Positions 16,264-24,573 of a stretch of 64,000 nucleotides of DNA are shown here, in pieces (position 1 is the first letter of the stretch; every line of letters begins with the position of its first letter). Both the position numbers and the translations under genes were made by a program. Below the pieces are notes generated by a model, which was not told the origin of the DNA, did no database searches, and saw nothing but the letters and a program-made list of their open reading frames with translations. The stretch lies in NCBI GenBank assembly GCA_019418625.1, contig DYBL01000010.1:1-64000 (forward strand), in the 5' to 3' direction. The DNA is from Clostridiales bacterium (GTDB lineage Bacteria > Bacillota > Clostridia > Oscillospirales > Oscillospiraceae).

Positions 16264-17427
16264 ATGAATTTCTACGGTTACAAGCGTCCTGACGGCCGCG
16301 TTGGCGTCCGCAACAAGGTTTTGATCCTGCCTGCCAGCGTCTGCGCCTCCGATACCACCCGCATCATTGCCCAGCAGGTGGTCGGTTCTGTCACCTTCAA
16401 CAACCAGCTGGGCTGCTCCCAGGTGGCTTCCGACCAGCAGTTCACCATGGACGTCATGGCCGGCTACGCCGCCAACCCCAACGTCTACGGCACTGTGGTC
16501 GTGTCCCTGGGCTGCGAGAACTGCCAGATGGATCTGGTGGTGGAGGCCATTAAGCAGCGCACCAACAAGCCCCTCAAGCAGGTCATCATCCAGGAGGCCG
16601 GCGGCACCCTGAAGGCCATCGACATGGCCGTCCGCTATGCCAAGGAGATGGTGGAAGAGGCTTCCATGCTCCAGAAGGAAGAGTTCCCCATGTCCGAGCT
16701 GATCATCGGCACCGAGTGCGGCGGCTCCGACCCCACCAGTGGCCTGGCTGCCAACCCCCTGATCGGCCAGCTCAGCGACCTGATCGTCAAGGAGGGCGGT
16801 ACCTCCATCCTGTCCGAGACCACCGAGTTCATCGGCGCCGAGCACATCCTGGCCCGCCGCGCCGCGACTCCCGAGGTCCACGACCGTATCTTCGAGATCG
16901 TGCACCGCTATGAGAAGGCTCTGCAGCTGGTCGGCGAGGAAGTCCGCGAGGGCAACCCCTCTCCCGGCAACAAGGCCGGCGGCCTGACCTGCCTGGAGGA
17001 GAAGTCCCTGGGCTGCATCCACAAGGGCGGCCACAGCCCCGTCAATGCCGTGTATGACTATGCCAAGCAGGTCGAGGCCAAGCAGGGCCTGGTCATCATG
17101 GACACCCCGGGCAACGATCCTTCCTCCGTGGCCGGCATGGTGGCCGGCGGTGCCCAGATCGTGGTGTTCTCCACCGGCCGCGGCACCCCCACCGGTAACC
17201 CCCTGGCTCCCGTCATCAAGATCACCGGCAACAAGCTGACCTATGCCAACATGGTGGACAACATCGACGTGGACGCCTCCCCGCTGATCTATGGCACCAA
17301 GACCATGGAAGAGCTGGGCAACGAGCTGCTGAAGCTGACCCAGGAAGTGGCCTGCGGCAAGCAGACCAAGGCCGAGTCTCTGGGCTACACCGAGATGGCC
17401 ATCGCCCGCGTGTGCAACTTCGTCTGA
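16264..17427 (+). CDS. uxaA: UxaA-family dehydratase large subunit
   Basis: A 387-residue UxaA C-terminal-type subunit (altronate/galactarate dehydratase family). It begins with YGYKRPDGRVGVRNKVLILP, a hallmark of the family, and has conserved cysteines in LGCENCQ and GTECGGSDPTSGLAANP. In the altronate pathway it dehydrates the hexonate to 2-keto-3-deoxygluconate, which the aldolase encoded next could cleave. The alternative is sulfolactate sulfo-lyase SuyB. Ends before a strong terminator, so the aldolase gene is a separate unit. Confidence 0.83.
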   Translation: MNFYGYKRPDGRVGVRNKVLILPASVCASDTTRIIAQQVVGSVTFNNQLGCSQVASDQQFTMDVMAGYAANPNVYGTVVVSLGCENCQMDLVVEAIKQRTNKPLKQVIIQEAGGTLKAIDMAVRYAKEMVEEASMLQKEEFPMSELIIGTECGGSDPTSGLAANPLIGQLSDLIVKEGGTSILSETTEFIGAEHILARRAATPEVHDRIFEIVHRYEKALQLVGEEVREGNPSPGNKAGGLTCLEEKSLGCIHKGGHSPVNAVYDYAKQVEAKQGLVIMDTPGNDPSSVAGMVAGGAQIVVFSTGRGTPTGNPLAPVIKITGNKLTYANMVDNIDVDASPLIYGTKTMEELGNELLKLTQEVACGKQTKAESLGYTEMAIARVCNFV

Positions 17428-17443
17428 TATCGTCTCATTTCCC

Positions 17444-17476
17444 AAAACGGACCCGCTTTTGCGGGTCCGTTTTTTC
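17444..17476 (+). terminator. Terminator of the kdgT-uxaA operon
   Basis: A perfect 13-bp stem AAAACGGACCCGC / GCGGGTCCGTTTT with a TTTT loop, followed by more T residues. Confidence 0.92.
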
Positions 17477-17487
17477 TTATTTTGTGC

Positions 17488-17515
17488 TTGACAAACAGCA
17501 AAAATGGACTATACT
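17488..17515 (+). promoter_or_regulatory. Promoter of the DapA-like aldolase gene
   Basis: TTGACA (17488-17493), 16-nt spacer, TATACT (17510-17515), immediately after the previous operon's terminator. Confidence 0.85.
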
Positions 17516-17564
17516 GGAAGCAGATCTCAAGATTTATTTTTGTGTACAAAAGATTTGGAATTTA

Positions 17565-17581
17565 ATTCCGTATTACGGAAT
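17565..17581. promoter_or_regulatory. Operator-like palindrome, site B
   Basis: ATTCCGTATTACGGAAT, an 8-bp arm perfect palindrome around one central base, about 40 nt downstream of the start site. Same motif as sites A and C. Confidence 0.8.
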
Positions 17582-17621
17582 AATGGGGCAAGGCCCCTAC
17601 AAAAAGAGAGGAGCATTTACG

Positions 17622-18515
17622 ATGAACGCAGCATATCTGACCCCTGCGATCACCCTGTTCAATGAGGACGGCACCCTGGATCTGGTGAGCCAGGAAAAGC
17701 TGTTCAACAACCTGATCGAAAACGGTGTGGACGGCATCCTGGTGGAGGGAAGCTCCAGCGAATTTTTCGCCATGCCCATGGACCAGCGCCGCCAGATGGC
17801 CAAGTTCGCCATTGAGACGGTGGACCACCGGGTCAAGCTCATCATCGGCACCAGCCACATGGTGGCCGACGAGATCGTCAGCTTCTCCAACTACTGCCTG
17901 GATGCCGGCGCCGACGCCGTCATGATCCTGCCGCCCTATTACTTCCACTTCGGCGCCGAGGCCCTGCTGCAGTACTACGATCGTCTGGCCAGCCAGATCC
18001 ACGGCAACATCTACATCTATAACTTCCCCGACAACACCGGCTACACCATCCCCGCCGAGACGGTCCTGTCCCTGGCCAAGATCCATCCCAACATCGTGGG
18101 CATGAAGGACACCATCTCCGGTATGGACCACACCCGGGAGCTGATCAAGGTGGTCAAGTCCCACATCCCCACCTTTGAGATCTACTCCGGCTTCGACGAC
18201 AACTTCGCCCACAACGTGCTGGCGGGCGGCAACGGCTGCATCGGCGCGCTGAGCAACGTGGTGCCCGAGATCTGCTCTGCCTGGGTGAAGGCATTCCGGG
18301 AAAACGACCTGGCCGGCATCGCCAAGGGCCAGCAGTCCATCGACCGGCTCATGGACCTCTACACCGTCCGCAGCCCCTTCCTGCCGGTCATCAAGGAGGC
18401 CTGCAAGCTGCGGGGCATCGCCGCCACCAGCGCCGGCACCTTCCCCATGCCCAATGCCACCGTGGAGGACGACGCCAAGATCCTGGAGCTGCTGCGCCGG
18501 GAAGGCGTGCAGTGA
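17622..18515 (+). CDS. DapA/NanA-family class I pyruvate aldolase (likely keto-deoxy sugar acid aldolase)
   Basis: A 297-residue (beta/alpha)8 protein of the dihydrodipicolinate synthase superfamily. The Schiff-base lysine is K162 in GMKDTISG and the catalytic tyrosine Y133 in YNFPDNTG. The pyruvate-binding loop reads EGSSSEF rather than the GTTGE of true DapA, pointing to an aldolase. With the dehydratase and KdgT next door, cleavage of 2-keto-3-deoxygluconate or a related acid to pyruvate and an aldehyde is the best guess; N-acetylneuraminate lyase is an alternative. It has its own promoter and terminator but shares the palindromic operator with kdgT. Confidence 0.82.
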   Translation: MNAAYLTPAITLFNEDGTLDLVSQEKLFNNLIENGVDGILVEGSSSEFFAMPMDQRRQMAKFAIETVDHRVKLIIGTSHMVADEIVSFSNYCLDAGADAVMILPPYYFHFGAEALLQYYDRLASQIHGNIYIYNFPDNTGYTIPAETVLSLAKIHPNIVGMKDTISGMDHTRELIKVVKSHIPTFEIYSGFDDNFAHNVLAGGNGCIGALSNVVPEICSAWVKAFRENDLAGIAKGQQSIDRLMDLYTVRSPFLPVIKEACKLRGIAATSAGTFPMPNATVEDDAKILELLRREGVQ

Positions 18516-18543
18516 CAGACTGACAACCGAATATGCCGCTTCT

Positions 18544-18575
18544 GCCGGGCCGCGTAACGCGGCCCGGCGGTTTTT
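18544..18575 (+). terminator. Terminator of the aldolase gene
   Basis: A perfect 11-bp stem GCCGGGCCGCG / CGCGGCCCGGC with TAA loop, then GG and five T residues. Confidence 0.88.
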
Positions 18576-18724
18576 GTTTGGTTCATGCCGGAAGAAGAAA
18601 AACATGTACAAAAAAAGAAAAGATTTCTATGAAACTTCCCGATTTACAAACGGCTCCGGATTTGCGATGATAGTCATCGTGCTGCGCCCGGACAAAAAGC
18701 CGGGCGGAAGTGGTAAAAGCAACT

Positions 18725-18767
18725 TTGACACGATATCTTGTGTGTTACAATAGAGCCAACACAACAT
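18725..18767 (+). promoter_or_regulatory. nrdD promoter with NrdR-like box
   Basis: TTGACA (18725-18730), 15-nt spacer, TACAAT (18746-18751). The spacer is filled by ACACGATATCTTGTGT (18728-18743), which fits the NrdR-box consensus. Exactly 31 bp further on, ACACAACATA (from 18759) matches the first half of a second box; NrdR normally binds two boxes 31-32 bp apart. Repression by NrdR-(d)ATP is inferred. Confidence 0.7.
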
Positions 18768-18800
18768 AGGAGAAGGAACACGGAAAGACGGAGGGAACAT

Positions 18801-20999
18801 ATGACAGTCATCAAACGAAACGGCACAGAGGTGGATTTTGACATCGACAAGATCGTTTCCGCTGTGTCCAAAGCCAACGACAGCGTGGGGGAGGAGGCCC
18901 GTCTGACGCCGCTGCAGATCCGGCGGATCGCGGAATTTGTGGAGCTCAGCTGCCTGAAGATGAACCGCGCTCCCTCCGTGGAGGAGATCCAGGACCTGGT
19001 GGAGTATCAGATCATGGCCCACGGGGCCTACGAGGTGGCCAAGCACTACGTCACCTACCGCTATACCCGCTCCCTGGTCCGCCGCAGCAATACCACCGAT
19101 GAGAAGATCCTCAGCCTCATCGAGTGCTGCAACGAGGAGGCCAAGCAGGAAAACTCCAACAAAAACCCGGTGGTCAACTCCACCCAGCGGGACTATATGG
19201 CCGGCGAGGTGAGCCGGGATCTGAGCGAGCGGCTGCTGCTGCCTCCGGATATCGTGGAGGCCCACAAGGAGGGCATCATCCACTTCCACGACTCCGACTA
19301 TTACGCCCAGCACATGCACAACTGTGACCTGGTGAACCTGGAGGACATGCTGCAAAACGGCACCGTCATCACCGGCACCCTTATCGAGCGGCCCCACAGC
19401 TTCTCCACCGCCTGCAACATCGCCACCCAGATCATTGCCCAGGTGGCCTCCAACCAGTACGGCGGCCAGTCCATCTCTCTGGCCCATCTGGCCCCCTTTG
19501 TGGATGTGAGCCGCAAAAAGATCCGCAAGATCGTGGAGCAGGAGATGGAGACCCTTGGCATTCAGCCCAGCGAGGAGAAGATGCATCAGCTGGTGGAGAC
19601 CCGCCTGCGGGACGAGGTGCGCCGGGGCGTGCAGACCATCCAGTACCAGGTGCTCACCCTGCTGACCACCAACGGACAGGCTCCCTTCGTGACCGTATTC
19701 ATGTACCTGGGCGAGGCCAAGAGCGACCAGGAGCGCAAGGATCTGGCCCTCATCATTGAAGAGACGCTGGAGCAGCGCTACCAGGGCGTGAAGAACGAGG
19801 ACGGCGTGTGGATCACCCCCGCCTTCCCCAAGCTCATTTACGTGCTGGAAGAGGACAACATCCACGAGGATTCTCCTTACTACTACCTGACGAAGCTGGC
19901 CGCCAAGTGCACCGCCCGGCGGATGGTGCCCGACTATATCTCCGCCAAGAAGATGCTGGAGCTCAAGGGCGACGTGTACACCTGCATGGGCTGCCGTTCC
20001 TTCCTGACGCCGGACCGGTTTACCGACGCGGGCATCGGCAACATTGCCAACGCCGGCAACTACGAGCCCGGCAAGCACAAGTACTACGGCCGGTTCAACC
20101 AGGGCGTGGTGACCATCAACCTGCCTGACGTGGCCCTTTCCTCCGGCGGGGATCTGGACAAGTTCTGGTCCGTCTTTGACGAGCGGCTGGAGCTGTGCCA
20201 CCGGGCCCTGCTGTGCCGTCATGAGCGGCTCAAGGGCACGCTCTCTGACGTGGCGCCCATTTTGTGGCAGTACGGCGCCTGCGCCCGCCTGAAAAAGGGC
20301 GAGACCATCGACGAGCTTTTGTACCACGGCTATTCCACCATCTCTCTGGGCTATGCGGGCCTTTATGAGTGCGTCAAGTACATGACCGGCAAGAGCCACA
20401 CGGACCCGGAGGCCACGCCCTTCGCCCTGGCCGTCATGCAGCACATGAACGACGCGTGCAAGAAGTGGAAAGAGGAGAGCGACATCGACTTCTCCCTCTA
20501 CGGCACGCCCCTGGAGTCCACCACCTACAAGTTCGCCAAGTGCCTCCAGCGCCGCTTCGGCGTCATCGAGGGCATCACGGACAAGGGCTATATCACCAAC
20601 AGCTACCACGTCCATGTCACCGAGGAGATCAACGCCTTCGACAAGCTCAAGTTCGAGGCCCAGTTCCAGCACCTCTCTCCCGGCGGCGCCATCAGCTATG
20701 TGGAAGTGCCCGACATGCAGAACAATCTGGAGGCAGTGCTGGCAGTGATGAAGTTCATCTACGACAACATCATCTACGCCGAGCTGAACACCAAGAGCGA
20801 CTACTGCCAGGTGTGCGGCTGGGACGGTGAGATCCAGATCGTGGAGGAAAACGGCAAGCTCATCTGGAAGTGCCCCAAGTGCGGCAACACCGACCAGGAC
20901 AAGATGAACGTGGCCCGGCGTACCTGCGGCTACATCGGCACTCAGTTCTGGAACCAGGGCCGCACCCAGGAGATCCGGGACCGGGTGATGCACCTTTGA
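18801..20999 (+). CDS. nrdD: Anaerobic (class III) ribonucleoside-triphosphate reductase
   Basis: A 732-residue NrdD, making dNTPs from NTPs without oxygen. An ATP-cone regulatory domain fills about residues 1-90 (TVIKRNGTEVDFD). The C terminus has the zinc ribbon CQVCG...CPKCGN and the glycyl-radical loop RRTCGYIG, with the radical expected at G710. Starts at the ATG 18801 with GGAGGG upstream; an in-frame ATG at 18738 overlaps the promoter and is rejected. Its activase nrdG lies 242 nt downstream, an unusually wide gap filled with hairpins. Confidence 0.96.
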   Translation: MTVIKRNGTEVDFDIDKIVSAVSKANDSVGEEARLTPLQIRRIAEFVELSCLKMNRAPSVEEIQDLVEYQIMAHGAYEVAKHYVTYRYTRSLVRRSNTTDEKILSLIECCNEEAKQENSNKNPVVNSTQRDYMAGEVSRDLSERLLLPPDIVEAHKEGIIHFHDSDYYAQHMHNCDLVNLEDMLQNGTVITGTLIERPHSFSTACNIATQIIAQVASNQYGGQSISLAHLAPFVDVSRKKIRKIVEQEMETLGIQPSEEKMHQLVETRLRDEVRRGVQTIQYQVLTLLTTNGQAPFVTVFMYLGEAKSDQERKDLALIIEETLEQRYQGVKNEDGVWITPAFPKLIYVLEEDNIHEDSPYYYLTKLAAKCTARRMVPDYISAKKMLELKGDVYTCMGCRSFLTPDRFTDAGIGNIANAGNYEPGKHKYYGRFNQGVVTINLPDVALSSGGDLDKFWSVFDERLELCHRALLCRHERLKGTLSDVAPILWQYGACARLKKGETIDELLYHGYSTISLGYAGLYECVKYMTGKSHTDPEATPFALAVMQHMNDACKKWKEESDIDFSLYGTPLESTTYKFAKCLQRRFGVIEGITDKGYITNSYHVHVTEEINAFDKLKFEAQFQHLSPGGAISYVEVPDMQNNLEAVLAVMKFIYDNIIYAELNTKSDYCQVCGWDGEIQIVEENGKLIWKCPKCGNTDQDKMNVARRTCGYIGTQFWNQGRTQEIRDRVMHL

Positions 21000-21078
21000 T
21001 TCACGCAAAAGGCAAAGCCTTTTGTGTGAATCAGGCAGTTTGCCGCGCGCACTCGCTGTGCTCGCACACCGGCAAACC
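20998..21078. repeat. Two consecutive hairpins after nrdD
   Basis: The first stem is GATTCACGCAAAAGGC / GCCTTTTGTGTGAATC (20998-21013 with 21017-21032, one G-T pair) and includes the nrdD stop codon. The second has outer arms TTTGCCG / CGGCAAA enclosing a GC-rich segment. Neither is followed by a T tract. They may protect or process the RNA between nrdD and nrdG. The remaining sequence to 21241 holds no gene I can support. Confidence 0.6.
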
Positions 21079-21241
21079 GAGCGGTGTTTTCCCCGAGGCG
21101 CATGTTCCCGGGAAAAACAGAGTGATTTTCACGCGTGCCTGAGGGGGCGCATGGAACGACCTTATGCAGGCGCATGTCCCGCCCGGCGCGGATTTTAAAT
21201 GATAACCGCCTGCTGCCGGGGATATATTTGGAGGATCGGTC

Positions 21242-21772
21242 ATGCATTACGGAGAGATCAAAAACTGCGATATCGCCAACGGCGAGGGCGTGCGGGTGAC
21301 GCTGTTTGTGTCCGGCTGCACCAACCGCTGCCCCCATTGCTTCCAGCCGCAGACCTGGGCCTTTGACTACGGAGAGCCCTTTACGGAAAAGACCGAGGAG
21401 GAGCTTCTTGGGCTGCTGGCCCCGGACTATATCAGCGGGCTGACGCTGCTGGGCGGCGAGCCCTTTGAGCCGGAGAACCAGCGTGCGCTGGTGCCGTTTT
21501 TGCGCCGGGTGCGGGAAGAGCTGCCTCAAAAGACCATCTGGAGCTACACGGGCTTCACCTATGAGGAACTGCGCCGGGACGGCAGCCATCCCCGCTGCGA
21601 GGTCACCGACGAGATGCTCTCGCTGCTGGATGTGCTGGTGGACGGCCGGTTCGTGGAGGAGCTCAAGGATATCTCCCTGCGGTTCCGGGGCAGCAGCAAC
21701 CAGCGCCTGATCGATCTTGCCGCCACCCGGACGGCGGGAGAGGTGCGGCTGGTGCCGGAGCAGCGCCGGTGA
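21242..21772 (+). CDS. nrdG: Anaerobic ribonucleotide reductase activating protein
   Basis: A 176-residue radical-SAM activase. The cluster motif is C26-TNR-C30-PH-C33; TLLGGEPFEPEN is the SAM-binding GGEP motif. It uses reduced flavodoxin or ferredoxin and S-adenosylmethionine to generate the glycyl radical in NrdD, releasing 5'-deoxyadenosine. That by-product is a plausible source of substrate for the kinase-isomerase-aldolase operon at 23.3-26.4 kb. GGAGG lies upstream of the ATG. Confidence 0.95.
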   Translation: MHYGEIKNCDIANGEGVRVTLFVSGCTNRCPHCFQPQTWAFDYGEPFTEKTEEELLGLLAPDYISGLTLLGGEPFEPENQRALVPFLRRVREELPQKTIWSYTGFTYEELRRDGSHPRCEVTDEMLSLLDVLVDGRFVEELKDISLRFRGSSNQRLIDLAATRTAGEVRLVPEQRR

Positions 21773-21788
21773 AAAAGCTTATAAAATA

Positions 21789-21823
21789 AAAAGCGGAGAG
21801 GCGATCGCCTCTCCGCTTTTTTT
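21789..21823. terminator. Bidirectional terminator between nrdG and pfkA
   Basis: A 32-bp perfect palindrome with 16-base arms centred between 21804 and 21805 (AAAAGCGGAGAGGCGA and its complement), flanked by A and T runs. It can serve both convergent genes. Confidence 0.92.
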
Positions 21824-21827
21824 GCGT

Positions 21828-22844
21828 TCAGAGCAGCTGGCCGGCGCCCTTGTTGTTGGTCAGGGCTTCCAGGACCTGATAGCGCTCCATATCGAAGGCT
21901 TTTTTCATCTGCAGGGCATGCTCCATCTCCAGGTCCACGATGCGTCCGTCCTGGGTGGCGATGACGCAGTTGCCGCGGCCCTGCGCAAGGGCCTGGACGG
22001 CCTCGTAGCCCATGCGGCTGGCAGTCTCCCGGTCCCGGGCGCTGGGAGAGCCGCCTCGCTGGATGTGGCCCAGCACGGTGACCCGGGGGTCGATGCCGAT
22101 CTCCTGATGGATGCGCTTGCCGATCTCCACGGCGCTGCCGGCGCCCTCGGCCACCACGATCATATAGTGGGTGGTGCCGGACAGGCGGGCACGCCGGATC
22201 TTCTCCACGATGTCCCGGTCAAAGTCCGTCTCCCGCTCCGGGATCAGCACGGCGGTGGCGCCCACGGAAATGCCTACATACAAAGCAAGGTAGCCTGCGT
22301 GGCGGCCCATGACCTCCACCACGGAGCAGCGCTCGTGGGACTGCATGGTGTCCCGCAGCTTGTCGATGCACTCGATGGCGGTGTTGCAGGCGGTGTCAAA
22401 GCCGATGGTGTAGTGAGAGCAGCCGATGTCGTTGTCGATGGTGGCGGGGATGCCGACCACCTGGAGGGAATGGCCCGCCTCTGCCGCCTGACGGGACAGG
22501 GCCAGGGCGCCCCGGAACGTGCCGTCGCCGCCGATGGCCACGATGCCGTCCAGACCCAGCAGCTTGCAGGTGGCCAGGGCCTTGGCCCGGCCGGCCTCGG
22601 TCATGAATTCCTCACTGCGGGCGGTATAGAGCATGGTGCCGCCCTTGTTGATGATATGGCTGACGCTGGACGCGTCCATGTGGAGAAAGTCGCTGTTGAT
22701 AAGGCCGTTCCAGCCCCGGCGGATGCCGATGCAGTCGATGCCCTGGCCGATGGCGGAGCGCACCACTGCCCGCACGGCAGCGTTCATGCCGGGGGCGTCG
22801 CCGCCGCTGGTGAGAATGCCGATTCGCTTGACCTGTTTTTCCAT
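21828..22844 (-). CDS. pfkA: ATP-dependent 6-phosphofructokinase
   Basis: A 338-residue PfkA, the committed step of glycolysis. It starts KRIGILTSGGDAPGMNAA and has GGDGTFRGA (105-113) and PATIDND (133-139). The Gly in GGDG and the lack of the PKTIDND lysine point to ATP rather than pyrophosphate as donor. RIHQEIGIDPRVTVLGHIQRGG is the allosteric/substrate region. AGGAT lies before the ATG and a consensus promoter is about 60 nt upstream. Single-gene unit. Confidence 0.94.
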   Translation of the reverse strand: MEKQVKRIGILTSGGDAPGMNAAVRAVVRSAIGQGIDCIGIRRGWNGLINSDFLHMDASSVSHIINKGGTMLYTARSEEFMTEAGRAKALATCKLLGLDGIVAIGGDGTFRGALALSRQAAEAGHSLQVVGIPATIDNDIGCSHYTIGFDTACNTAIECIDKLRDTMQSHERCSVVEVMGRHAGYLALYVGISVGATAVLIPERETDFDRDIVEKIRRARLSGTTHYMIVVAEGAGSAVEIGKRIHQEIGIDPRVTVLGHIQRGGSPSARDRETASRMGYEAVQALAQGRGNCVIATQDGRIVDLEMEHALQMKKAFDMERYQVLEALTNNKGAGQLL

Positions 22845-22903
22845 ATGTATCCTCCAGACTCCATTCCGGCAGAAGCCGGCAGGGTAGTTAACCGATTACC
22901 CAG

Positions 22904-22933
22904 ACTATACCGCCCGGGAGGAGAGTCTGTCAA
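22904..22933 (-). promoter_or_regulatory. pfkA promoter
   Basis: On the minus strand TTGACA (22928-22933), 18-nt spacer, TATAGT (22904-22909). Confidence 0.75.
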
Positions 22934-23209
22934 GTGCAGATGTGCCTTTGGGGAAATCCTTGTGTAAAACGATTAACTTTCTGAAATCTCTGTATAAAAA
23001 ATGACCAAATGCTTGGCTGGAGTGTCGGATGGGATCGCGGGAGGCCCGGGCGCGGGACGAGAGACGGCGGGGCGGGGAGCCGCAGAGACAAAATGGAAAT
23101 CAACAAAAAACAACACATGCAAAACAACAGCCCCTGTGGAAATTAGGCAAAGATGCCGAATAACCGTTGGATAGTATAGAGAAAATCGCAGAGAACACCA
23201 AAACGTCTG
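22934..23209. other. Intergenic region between pfkA and mtnK promoters
   Basis: About 275 nt with no gene I can support. It contains a GC-rich stretch (about 23020-23085) and an AT-rich stretch (23090-23200) but no clear repeat, RNA fold or operator. Confidence 0.6.
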
Positions 23210-23238
23210 TTGATAAATGTTGATATTTGTTATATTAT
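23210..23238 (+). promoter_or_regulatory. Promoter of the mtnK-mtnA-aldolase operon
   Basis: TTGATA (23210-23215), 17-nt spacer, TATTAT (23233-23238). The leader of about 105 nt has a stem GCTTCGCC / GGCGGAGC and a CCTCC at 23310-23314 that can pair with the GGAGG of the mtnK ribosome site. Confidence 0.65.
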
Positions 23239-23351
23239 CGGATTGACTGATGGAGCTTCGCCCTGCGCCTGGGGCGGCGGAGCAGAACAGGAAGGGAACC
23301 TTTCTTCAGCCTCCGGCATGACCGGAAGGATGGACCGGGAGGAGAGATAGT

Positions 23352-24554
23352 ATGTCTGAATTCAATGCCTTTTTTCTGATGAAGCCGGAGGATGTGAAGC
23401 GCTATGCGGTGGAGGTGCTGCACCGCTTTGCCCCGGAAGAGGAGACCGAATGCCGGGAGATCGGCGACGGAAATATCAACTACGTTTTTCAGGTGCGCTC
23501 GTGCAAAGACGGCCGCTCGGTGATCGTCAAGCAGGCGGACAAGCTCCTGCGCTCCTCCGGCCGCCCTCTGGACATCTACCGCAACAAGATCGAGGCGGAG
23601 ACACTGAAGCTGGAGGCCTCACTGGCGCCCCGCTTTATCCCGGAGGTCTATTATTATGACGAGACCATGGCGGCCCTGTCCATGGAGGACATCTCCGCCT
23701 ACAAAAATCTGCGCAAGGAGCTGGCTGCCGGCCGGGTCTACGGCCACCTGGCGGAGAATCTTTCCACGTTTTTGGCCCAGTCCCTGCTGCCCACCACGGA
23801 CCTGGTGATGGACCGGCGGGAGAAAAAGGAGCGGGTGAAGTTTTTCACCAACCCGGAGCTGTGCGACATCACGGAGGATCTGGTGCTTACGGAACCCTAC
23901 TATGACTACAAGGGCCGCAACATCCTCACGGCGGGCAACGAGGACTTTGTGCGCACGTTCCTCTATGAGGATGCGGACCTCCACGCCCAGGTGGGCATGC
24001 TGCGCAACGGCTTCATGAACAACGCCCAGGCCCTCATCCACGGTGACCTGCACGCCGGGTCCATCTTCGCAAACGAGGAGGGCGTGAAGATCATCGATCC
24101 TGAATTTGCCTTTTACGGCCCCATGGGCTATGATATCGGAAATGTCATCGGCAACCTGTTCTTCTCCTGGGCCAACAAGGCGTTCACCGGCGCCGGCGCG
24201 GAGCAGACGGCGGCCGTGCGGAGCCTGATTGCCGATCTATGCGACAAGACGGCGGAAAAGCTGGCGGAAAAGTACGACGAGATCGTCCGATTCCCCCTCT
24301 ATCGGACGGAGGGCTTCCGCAAGGCGTATCTGGACGGCATCATGGCCGATTCCTACGGCTACGCCGGCACGGAGATCATCCGCCGGGTGGTGGGCGATTC
24401 CAAGGTCATGGAGGTCACCTCCGTCACCGATCCCGACCAGCGCATCCCCATGGAACGTGCCCTCATCAAGATGGGCATCTTCCTCATCAAGCATCGTGAA
24501 CAGGGCCTCACCGGTCAGACGGTGGCGCGGGCCTTTGATATGATCCTGGCATAA
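23352..24554 (+). CDS. mtnK: S-methyl-5-thioribose kinase (or 5-deoxyribose kinase)
   Basis: A 400-residue APH-fold kinase of the MtnK family. The catalytic loop is HGDLHAGSIF and the metal loop DPEFAFYGPMGYDIGN; GDGNINYVFQV near the N terminus is the nucleotide loop. MtnK phosphorylates 5-methylthioribose at C1. Followed after 19 nt by the MtnA-like isomerase and then a class II aldolase, exactly the set used for the dihydroxyacetone-phosphate shunt, which also accepts 5-deoxyribose. GGGAGGAG lies upstream of the ATG. Confidence 0.9.
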   Translation: MSEFNAFFLMKPEDVKRYAVEVLHRFAPEEETECREIGDGNINYVFQVRSCKDGRSVIVKQADKLLRSSGRPLDIYRNKIEAETLKLEASLAPRFIPEVYYYDETMAALSMEDISAYKNLRKELAAGRVYGHLAENLSTFLAQSLLPTTDLVMDRREKKERVKFFTNPELCDITEDLVLTEPYYDYKGRNILTAGNEDFVRTFLYEDADLHAQVGMLRNGFMNNAQALIHGDLHAGSIFANEEGVKIIDPEFAFYGPMGYDIGNVIGNLFFSWANKAFTGAGAEQTAAVRSLIADLCDKTAEKLAEKYDEIVRFPLYRTEGFRKAYLDGIMADSYGYAGTEIIRRVVGDSKVMEVTSVTDPDQRIPMERALIKMGIFLIKHREQGLTGQTVARAFDMILA

Positions 24555-24573
24555 ATTAAGGAGGATATGAACT

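Noticed and set aside
23239..23351. SAM riboswitch before mtnK
   Set aside because: No SAM-I, SAM-II or related core motif could be recognised in the leader; only generic stems.
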